Source of the DNA: Crotophaga sulcirostris
Lineage: Eukaryota > Chordata > Aves > Cuculiformes > Crotophagidae
Length of the DNA stretch: 64,000 bases
Reading direction: 5' to 3'
NCBI GenBank assembly: GCA_013397455.1
Contig: VYZB01000219.1
Location: forward strand, 927,403 to 991,402
In this document: piece after piece, positions 56,372-64,000 of the stretch
Position numbering within the stretch: the stretch's first letter is position 1
Layout: every line of letters starts with the position of its first letter
The notes under the pieces: model-generated
What the model was told of the DNA's origin: nothing
The model's input: the letters and a program-made list of their open reading frames with translations, nothing else
Database searches by the model: none
Made by a program: the position numbers and the translations under genes

Positions 56372-58012
56372 TTCCAGTAAAGGAAGGGATGTCACTGGGG
56401 TACCTGTCTCGACCCAGAGGCCGGACTGGTCGCTGTTCATAAGTTCCTGCTCCCAAGCCATGTGCATGTCTAAATAGAGGATTCCTCCTTCTTTTCCTTC
56501 AATGCCAGTGACTCACAGAGGTTGAGAATTAAAAAAGAATGTATTCCTAAACATTGTTATTTTGGGTTCATGAAAAACAGATTGTTCACTAGGTAACAAG
56601 AGCACAACTTGCCAGATACATGTAGAGGTCATGATGACTGTGATTCATCTTACTAATCTAGCAGGTATCTAGAGCCATTTTAAATGTCTTTATGCTTGGC
56701 AGTGATTCACATCAACTGCTCCCAAGCACCTTTCCAAAAATGCAAAATTTCTTAGCTTCCCTCTCTGTGATTGTGAAAGTTGTTCTCTCAAGGTAAGGAG
56801 AAAGCAGTCAAGCCAGATAACCATGTGCCTCAGCTCAAGACAAGAGGATTCAGACAAATTTGCATTTAATAGCTGCACTCAGAAAGCAAAACATGAACAC
56901 ATTGTCTCCCTGTGCGTGTGCACCCAGGAGCGCTTCGTGATGGATCTCCTATTTGCATCTGAGTGACTACGTTCCACCTTGAACATCTCTGCAGCCTTAA
57001 TGCATAGCTGGCCCAGAAGCATCTCCAGGAGGAGTGAGATCCCAAGAGAACAGTAAAGCTTCTTCATATGCACTGACCACATACATGCAGGTCTTTATCT
57101 CTAGGGTATGGTAGGATGTTGGGAGAAAGCAGGAGATGCTCAGAGAATCTGTTGGAGTCTGAGGCTGGATAAACATAGTGTAAAATGAGATCCTTTAGAA
57201 AAAGCCTGGTGAGCAGTTTAAATCTGGGGACTTCAGGTTCATACTAAAGCCACTGGGAGTTGGTGCATGAGGCATGGGTGGGAAATAGACTGGTACATGG
57301 GCTTTGGAACAAGGACAGTCTGCAGGATCCTGTAGGTTGCTTGGAGAGGTGGAGAAAGACCATTGTATTCCCTTCCATATCACATGTAGTGTTTGGAGGA
57401 GTGGAGAAAAAGAAGGTGGCTTCTCAGACACCACCAGCTTCCTTGGCATCATCAACATGTCCCATGTCACTGTGCTGCTTCCATACAGAAACAGTGAAGT
57501 GCCTCTGGGTCCTTCTTCAAGACCATACACTTCCACCCGCTTCCTTGGTGTGCACATAGGTTGAGGGATGTAGGGCCGGGCCATCATTGACGTCTTCACA
57601 TGGGTAGAGGGGACCTGTCCTTCTCCCATCCTCTCCTCTCCAGCAGATGATAAAGAGATCCTTCCAAGAGAAGGTCCACTGACAGACCAGATGCTGAAAA
57701 TAGAGCTCAGATGGGGTCTTGGTAGGAAGGGTCTTCTGCAGCTGAGTGGTGTATGCAAGAGAAGGGAAAGGGAGGTGGTTGGCAAGATTAAATGTACTGA
57801 TCTGTTTCTGCCCAGCGAGCAGGTTTCAACAGAAAAACATGTAGGTATTGTGGTAAAGTCTTGGAGAACTGCATCATGCCAGCCAAACCTCTGCCATCAT
57901 AGTAGGCTAGGATTTAGTCATGTGTATTTTCAAGGCAGTATTTGGGACAGATCTGACCCCAATAGGGACATCTGATTTTAGGCAGAGAAATTGCATCCTC
58001 TCTGCCTTTTTA
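56372..58012. other. Unique DNA, no gene seen
   Basis: No repeat family is recognised. The minus-strand frame at 57195-57785, 196 codons, is the longest outside CR1 but is proline/serine-rich, unrecognised and within chance expectation. Confidence 0.5.
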
Positions 58013-58097
58013 ATCATGGAATCACAGAATGGTTCGGGGTGGAAGAGACCTTAAAGATCACTCAGTTCCACTCCCCCTGCCATGGGCAGGGACACCC
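58013..58097 (-). mobile_element. Very short CR1 LINE 3' end, type A-like
   Basis: About 85 bp: ATCATGGAATCACAGAATGG, then GAGACCTTAAAGATCACTCA, then CCATGGGCAGGGACACCCTC. The wording AAAGATCACTCAGTTCC differs from most type A copies. Confidence 0.92.
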
Positions 58098-58688
58098 TCT
58101 GCTGGGTCTTCCATTAGATTTTCTTATTAAAGAAACAAATACAGGTTAAATTCTCAGAAAAACATGAACCAGTCCTTTCAAAGAGTCTTTATCTGAAAAT
58201 GCATGGGTTCCATTTCCATTTGTATTCTGGGGAAGAGATCTTCAGTGTGAGCTTTAATGTCAACACATTGAATTAAAGGGTTTTTCATAAGTTACAAGGA
58301 AGGTGAAAATCATCTTCTGCTGAAACGTGATCTGCAGCAGTGAGCTGCAGGAAGATGATTGTGCCGTCTTACACAACATGTGCCTGCTCTTTGCCAACGA
58401 GTGTAAACAGGCAGGTCCTGATACAAGAGATGGAGATCTCGGAGCTAGGGCTTGCTTGAGCAGATGTAGCAGCTGAGTGCACTTGCAGGTCTCCTGCATC
58501 ACCAGTCTCTGTGCTTCCCCCAAATGGAGCACGAGAGTGCTCCATGTTCTTGGGATTGGAGCCTGGCTGTGTCTTGAGACTGGGGACCAGATGTTTTGAC
58601 ATGACTTTGGAGTTGGGAAGCAGCTGGATAGCATCTCAGGGGCATGACCCACGGACTAGCTGGTTCCAGGGTATGTTGCTTATCAAGT
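58098..58688. other. Unique DNA with a small hairpin
   Basis: No gene is recognised. A perfect 9-bp inverted repeat with a 4-nt loop, ATGGAGCAC-GAGA-GTGCTCCAT, lies at 58524-58545. Confidence 0.5.
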
Positions 58689-58739
58689 CGGTTGGACTTA
58701 ATGATCTTAGAGGTCTTTTCCAATCTTAATGATTCTATG
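58689..58739 (+). mobile_element. Tiny CR1 LINE 3' end, type C
   Basis: About 50 bp: GGTTGGACTTAATGATCTTA, then GAGGTCTTTTCCAATC and the tail AATGATTCTATG. It is probably an extremely truncated insertion. Confidence 0.9.
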
Positions 58740-59690
58740 TATCCCACACCATGCTTGTGGGTGTCAAAGGTTTGAGAAGAGAAGATGCACAACCAGAACA
58801 ACCTTTTGTTGAGTGTTTCTGTCTTGTGGACAACCCTTTGAAGAGCTCAGGCTTTGAAAGTGGATTTAGGCAGTCAGGATCAGCCAAGATGGGGCTTAGG
58901 TTTGAGGATCAGCACAAAGCTGATGTTTTTCTCGCCTCCCAGTGCTGCATCAGAGGTAGAATTCTTTGTAGCACTGAACCTGGGAGGAAGCTCAGTGTAG
59001 GCTGAGGGTGCAGGGATATATGCATGCATTCCTTCAGCAAGAAAAATCATGTCCATGCAGCTGCATACACTCTGTTTACACATTTTTACTGGGGTGTATT
59101 TATTTTTTATTACACCATAAAACAAGAATAAGTGATCAGAAACAAAAGAATTTAGTTATCAGCTGTCAAAACCAAGACAGAGGGAGAGGCATTGCAATAA
59201 ATTGCACAGTTCATAAAAAAATTCCAGTGTATTAACAAAAGTGCTGCAGAGTAGACAACAGGTAATGATACAGCTGAACGTAATTACTAAAGAAAGGATA
59301 TCTTTTAAAATACTAGGATATTCTTAGCTGAGCAATGCTACTGATCTACAGTTTAGTTGGCTGGGTGAAATAATATCCACATTAAACTGAGGAAAAGTAG
59401 AAGCAAAGCTGAATTTGGCAACAAATCCTACTCAGGTCACGTTTAGGAAGCAGGAGTACCAAGGTCTTTCTTTTCCATCAAATCACTCTGCATTTTTAGC
59501 ATCCGCTCCAAATACGTGGCTGACACCTCGTCCGGCCCAATTAAAGTGACACACTAAATCTCTGCAAATAGGCTGCCTACTGCAGCCCTTCTCCACAATC
59601 CCAGCGTAGCAAGTAATAAGTTCCTTCTTTTTTTCTGACACAGACTGTGAACCCAGAACTATCCGCCAGAGACAGATTCTCAAAACTGAA
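58740..59690. other. AT-rich unique DNA
   Basis: No gene or repeat family is recognised. Confidence 0.5.
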
Positions 59691-60301
59691 ATGAAGCCAA
59701 CTGTATCTTGGGCTGCATCCAAAGCAGTGGGACCAGCAGGGAGAGGGAGGGGATTCTGCCCCTCTGATCCCCTCTGGTGAGACCCCACCTGGAGCCCTGT
59801 GTTCATTTCTGGAGTCCCGAGCACAGGAAGGACATGGAGCCGTTGGGGCGAGTCCAGAGGAGGCCACGGGGATGATCCAAGGGCTGGAGCACCTCCTATA
59901 CGAGGACAGGCTGAGAGAGTTGGGATTGTTCAGCCTGGAGAAGAGAAGGCTGAGGGGAGACCTTAGAGCAGCCTCCAGTACTGAAAGGGGCTCCAGGAAA
60001 GCTGGGGAGGGGCTCTTGATCAGGGAGTGCAGGGATAGGATGAGGTGGAAGGGTCTTAAGCTGCAAGAGGGGAGATTGAGATGAGATTTTAGGGAGAAAT
60101 GTTTTGCTGTGAGGGTGGGGAGGCCCTGGCTCAGGTTTCTCAGAGCAGTGGTTGTTGCCCTATCCCAGGAGGTGTTCAAGGTCAAGCTGGATGGGGCTTT
60201 GATCCCCCTGATCCAGTGGGAGGTGTCCCTACCCATGGCAGGGGTGGGACTGGATGGACTTTAATGTTCCTTCCAACCCAAAACATTCTATGACTCCATA
60301 A
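59691..60301 (+). mobile_element. CR1 LINE 3' fragment, type A, long
   Basis: Starts ATGAAGCCAACTGTATCTTG in the ORF2 C-terminal part. It retains GTGGGACCAGCAGGGAG and ACCCCACCTGGAGCCCTGTG, the full 3' region, and ends ACATTCTATGACTCCATA. The antisense strand is open for 219 codons at 59577-60236, the longest frame in the window and purely a by-product of CR1. Confidence 0.97.
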
Positions 60302-60395
60302 AATGCAAAACTCTCTAGGTTACTCTGTTTACTGCTTTGTTAACACAACCCAGATGAAAACTCTCTCAAATTGTCTCTTTTATCAGTTTTTCCAG
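60302..60395. other. Unique DNA ending in an acceptor-like tract
   Basis: A pyrimidine-rich stretch with CAG at 60384-60386 and a second TTTTTCCAG ending at 60395. It could be the 3' end of an intron if the following exon candidate is real. Confidence 0.25.
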
Positions 60396-60506
60396 CTGAT
60401 AGAAGATGCAGAAGCTGACATCGAAACAATGTGCTGGTTAGAGGATTCTGAGCGCATTGACCAAGTCATTTTAGTTAATGAATTACCCATTCCCTGGTAC
60501 CAATAG
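60396..60506 (+). other. Candidate terminal coding exon (weak)
   Basis: After the acceptor-like TTTTTCCAG, 36 codons stay open from CTG at 60396 to TAG at 60504-60506. They give an acidic, well-mixed peptide (LIEDAEADIETMCWLEDSE then RIDQVIL). Two AATAAA signals follow, at about 60615 and 60694. The peptide is unrecognised. It could equally be conserved non-coding DNA or chance. Confidence 0.22.
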
Positions 60507-60980
60507 CTCTTTAGATCTCATTCCACTTAGTGAAACTGAGAACTCAAGTGCTCAACGGTACAATTTATTAATGAAAATTCACTTTATTATAATTTTTGAA
60601 ATTATGGAATGGAAAATAAAGATGATTAAAGATTCAACAAATGTATATAAGGTTTAGGAACTTCGAGGTGAATCAGTAAATCTAATTGATGAATAAATGT
60701 TATATCAGAATTAATATTAACGTAGTGGTAACTTATTCTAATTATTGCATAACCTGTTTTGGAGTGGTAATTTTTATATCAGCATGAGCTTTTGGTCTTT
60801 AATCTTTCATTAATTTCATTCATAGCCTTTTATTAATTTGCCAATCAAGCTTTATATTTGAATTAAAAGCTCTGGGACTTAGACGTGTCAAGTCAACCAA
60901 GCGATTTCAAAATCAGGGGTTAGGAATTTAGACAGTTACTTAATTACTGCAAACACAAGTTCATTCACAACAGCCGTCAG
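60507..60980. other. AT-rich block, possible conserved non-coding element
   Basis: Dense homeodomain-type cores (TAATTG, TTATTAATTT, ATTAATTTC, TTTAATC) and little else over 450 bases, unlike the GC-richer flanks. The composition resembles vertebrate developmental enhancers; conservation cannot be judged from one genome. Confidence 0.3.
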
Positions 60981-61097
60981 TTCATCAGGATACTCACAGT
61001 TGCACCGTTCTCCTCATCAGTTTTGCTCCTTTTGCAGCCTTCACTTTTTCTAAGAATAGGTGCAACAGGAAAAAAGATTTTGTAGGAAACAAAAAGA
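60981..61097. other. Unique DNA
   Basis: No feature is recognised before the next CR1. Confidence 0.5.
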
Positions 61098-61449
61098 GGA
61101 TACGGACCTTATAGCAGCCTTCCAGTACTGAAAGGGGCTTCAGGAAAACTGGGGAGGGGCTCTTGATCAGGAAGTGCAGGGATAGGACGAGGGGGAAGGG
61201 TTTTCAGCTGCAAGAGGGGAGATTGAGATGAGATCTTAGGGAGAAATATTTTGCTGTGAGGGTGGGGAGGTCCTGGCCCAGGTTTCCCAGAGAAGTGTTG
61301 GCTGCCCCATCCCTGGAGGTGTTCAAGGCCAAGTTGGATGGGGCTTTGATCCCCCTGATGCAGTCGGAGGTGTCCCTGCCCATGGCAAGGAGGTAGAACT
61401 GGATGGGCTTTAAGGTCCCTTCCAACCCAAATCATTCCATGGTTCTATG
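61098..61449 (+). mobile_element. CR1 LINE 3' fragment, type A
   Basis: Starts at the GGACCTTATAGCAGCCTTCC region, keeps the 3' body with a mutated diagnostic word (CCCTGATGCAGTCGGAGG) and ends CCATGGTTCTATGACTGTG. The antisense frame of 108 codons at 61109-61435 is open. Confidence 0.96.
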
Positions 61450-62260
61450 ACTGTGAAATAAAGGACAGGTTTTCATTGCATGCATTCTGCACATCAATGG
61501 TGTTACATGTGCCCAGGCGGCTTATGGGTGCCATCCACTGTGGTATCACTCTCTTTCTGCACCCAGGAGCTCTTTGCGTGCCACCCCGGCACAGCCATAT
61601 TTGTCATATTTATGAGTACAAGAGAGCGTTAAGGCCGTGTGTGGGACAAAGAAGAGGAAGATAGAGTTATCACACCAGGCAGGGATGCGTATGAGCAGAG
61701 CTGGGTCACTCCTATCTGCATTCGGGGGTTTTGAGCCCATGCATCTTTGTAATGTGCTACTTTTAAATCTACTATCTAGTGACCTTAATGCCCAGCTCCT
61801 GCCTTATGGATATGAATATCATAAATATCAAAGTTACAGCGGTGTTTACATTGAGTTAGAAAATTGATCCCATCCCACCCACAGGCATTCACTTGTTTTC
61901 CAAGGTACATCTCCTTGTTATTAGTAATTTATAGCCGGCATTTGCTATTGCAGACAGGGTGGGGCAAGGAGCAGTGGCAGGAATTGCTGTCAGCATGGTA
62001 AGATGCATGTGTAACTGGGGAGCCTTAGGATGCAGTTACCTGGTCAACTTGTACTGTGTAGGACTGAAATAATACCTTTTCTCTTGAGTGCAGCCTCATC
62101 TTTCTTGCAATGGCTATAGAAATTCTGCAGAGCCAAAAAACCTGCTACTCAAGTGGAAAACTGACACCACCAAAAAGCCATCTCATGTTCTGTTGAAGGC
62201 CAGGCACCCTTAGATCCAGTCAAATTGCTGTCTCAAATGCCTTTCTCACTCACAGGTGAA
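61450..62260. other. Unique DNA, no gene seen
   Basis: No gene or repeat family is recognised. Confidence 0.5.
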
Positions 62261-62365
62261 TCATAGAATGTTTTGGGTTGAAAGGGACCTTAAAGCCCAT
62301 CCATGCCATAGATAGGGACATCTCTGACTGGATCAGAGTGCTGAAAGCCTCATCCTGAGAGAGCA
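62261..62365 (-). mobile_element. Short CR1 LINE 3' end, type A
   Basis: Begins TCATAGAATGTTTTGGGTTG, then AAGCCCATCC, a short loss, GGACATCTCTGACTGGATCA, and CTGAAAGCCTCATCC. It is truncated and decayed. Confidence 0.92.
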
Positions 62366-64000
62366 AATGACTTCTTTAAAGCAGAAGACATCTCAAGCGG
62401 GAGTGACGACCACTGACACAGTGGAGGCACTGGAGCCCATCAGTGACCAAATCTTTCTGAGGATCTGCCCATCCTAGCAGGGCTGCAAAGTTGCCATATA
62501 GCTCAGGTATAACCATGCAGTTCAACCCCAAGCCACTGAGCAAGTGGAACAGTTAACCAAAACCAAGGCCACTCTGGATATACCCAAGTGCTGCAACAGG
62601 TCCTAAAGAGGCAGAGAGCCCAGGAGAGGGCCAGGGATTTGGGATGGAGAAGAGCAGGCACTGAGATGGGGCTGAAAGGGACTGAGGAACCTCAAAATTC
62701 CCTCTGTAAATGATGAGTTCAGCATTGTACCCTGAGAAGGTCATGTACTTTCTCTATTCATTGTCTGCTGAGCACCAGTTTGGAACCAAGTTTAACTAGG
62801 CTTTGTCCTCCATTTAAACACCATGAATTCCTTATCTCCCAAGGTGGGAGCTTCCAGGCGAAGCAGTAGTTGGAGACATTCCTCTGGAGTCACATAGACA
62901 TTTCACTGTCTCTGCATGCCTGTGATGAGCTTCTGACCCAAGTCAAGACAAAGTGAAGCTTCAAAATCCCCCTTCTTTTGTAAAACACAGTTGGAGGGGT
63001 GAGAGGAGCTGGTGGCCCCATGAGATGGAGGTGTAGACATGACCAGTTTGCAGGTGTCTCTGTTCTGCATATGTGGAGCCAGCGCCGTGGCGCCGTCCAA
63101 CTTTCATCTTTGGGGTGTAAGTGTTGCAGTTCTGGCAGTAGCCTGAGGGCGAATTGCTCTGGAAAGTTTCAGCAAAGCAGGTTCAGCTGCTTCAAAGTAG
63201 GAAGTGGATGACAAAAATACATAATTGCCTTCTTAAGAAAATAAAAGCAACTTTTTTTTGGCAGATTGGCAAGTATACACTTCCTACGCGCTTTCCCTTC
63301 TACCAAAAACATGATTCCAGCCTTATTTTTATTTCAGGAACTGTGAATTATGAAAGGGCTGTCCCCTCCCTCTTCCTCTGCCTTTTTTCTCTCTACCTCC
63401 AACTCTTTTTCTCCCTCCCTATTCCTAACCAGTATTATGTTAGCTTATAACCTTCACATGTAGCCCTTGTTCTAATTTACTTTATACAAAAGTTGCAGGG
63501 CCCACAGGACAAGGATTGGGCTGCTGATTCTGTGGCTTTATGAATAAATTCTTTTGCAAAACAAAATCCCCCTGCAGTGCCATGGCTGGGGGATAAGTTT
63601 CACTAAATCCCAGTGCCATTTGTCCTGCACTTTTCCAAGTGCAAGGTGCCTGTGTATTCCCAGAGCCAAGAGCAAGCTGCCACATTCCCTTGGTTGCCCC
63701 CCAGCCCATAGGAAGACCCTTGGTCTGGCTCTCCAAATGCCCTGGGATGCCTACTGCCACTGGTACCTGCTCGCTGCCTGCACATCAGGGAGTTCCATGG
63801 CACTATGCTGGGTCAGGCTTCTCACCCTTGCATGGGTGATTACAAATTCCCTTCCTCCCAAGAAAGGAGGTATTAGCCTTGAAGTTGTGCTTGCTGTCAT
63901 CTCCCATTTGGCCCTTGTAGATTTTCGAAGTTTCTTTGGTTAAGGCTGCTCACGGGAAGGTGTAGCTGTTGGCTAGAGCTGCTGCCTTCAGACTTATAGA
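62366..64000. other. Unique DNA with a pyrimidine-rich tract
   Basis: No repeat family or gene is recognised. The tract at 63361-63424 is almost all C and T on the plus strand. A frame of 129 codons at 63554-63943 has no recognised features, and minus-strand frames overlap it. Confidence 0.5.

Noticed and set aside
57195..57785. 196-codon minus-strand open frame
   Set aside because: It has no recognised domain and a low-complexity P/S-rich make-up. With roughly six thousand stop-to-stop segments in six frames, about one this long is expected by chance.
59577..60236. 219-codon minus-strand open frame, the longest in the window
   Set aside because: It is antisense to a type A CR1 copy for most of its length, and the same antisense frame is partly open in other copies. 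It reflects the family's composition, not a gene.
1..64000. Search for tRNA, rRNA, known snoRNA boxes and a prokaryotic or viral gene cluster
   Set aside because: No tRNA B-box-like core, rRNA motif, tandem operon spacing or long intact coding frames were seen on either strand.

Overview
The window looks like nuclear DNA of a bird, in a gene-poor intergenic or intronic stretch. No complete protein-coding gene, no confident host exon, and no tRNA, rRNA, CRISPR array, retroviral LTR or prokaryotic-style operon can be supported. What dominates is the avian CR1 LINE retrotransposon: I count 37 fragments, 19 on the + strand and 18 on the - strand. By hand they add up to about 13.9 kb, roughly 22% of the window. 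Almost all are 5'-truncated and share the 3' ends, often finishing in the octamer-like tail ATTCTATG that is typical of avian CR1. This density, and the close similarity of many copies, suggests a lineage with recent CR1 activity. Woodpecker/barbet/toucan or hornbill/hoopoe relatives are known for this, but the species cannot be settled from the sequence.

Four main CR1 3'-end types are used as labels below. Type A carries CCCTGATCCAGTGGGAGG (about 19 copies, the commonest and apparently youngest). Type B ends in GTCCTGAGTTGG read on its minus strand (about 7 copies). Type C carries GATGATCTTAGAGGTC (about 5 copies). Type D has a CTGTGAAA-like or CTGTGATA-like tail (2 copies). A few others are older or intermediate.

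Layout. 0-5 kb: one type B copy, then unique DNA with a TTTAAG-rich tract. 5-19 kb: a series of type A copies, an older CR1 at 12.2 kb, and a perfect 20-bp-arm hairpin at 7.9 kb. 19-26 kb: mostly unique DNA with one type D copy and a possible ancient LINE relic. 26-34.5 kb: the most CR1-dense stretch, with a reverse-transcriptase relic at 29.4-30.2 kb and an inverted duplication at 33.5-33.9 kb. 35-41 kb: alternating CR1 and unique DNA, including a CR1 copy whose middle is replaced by a 70-bp inverted copy of DNA from 3.6 kb. 41-44.6 kb: unique DNA with conserved-element-like and splice-site-like sequence. 44.7-45.7 kb: the longest CR1 copy, with part of its reverse transcriptase readable. 46-64 kb: scattered CR1 copies in unique DNA, and an AT-rich, enhancer-like block at 60.5-61 kb.

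There is no gene network to describe. The window is mainly a record of LINE insertion followed by deletion, inversion and template switching. Three short open segments next to good splice signals (39.6, 44.2 and 60.4 kb) are the only hints of host exons and are weak. All identifications come from reading the sequence against remembered family features; no search was run, so boundaries are good to roughly 5-20 bases.
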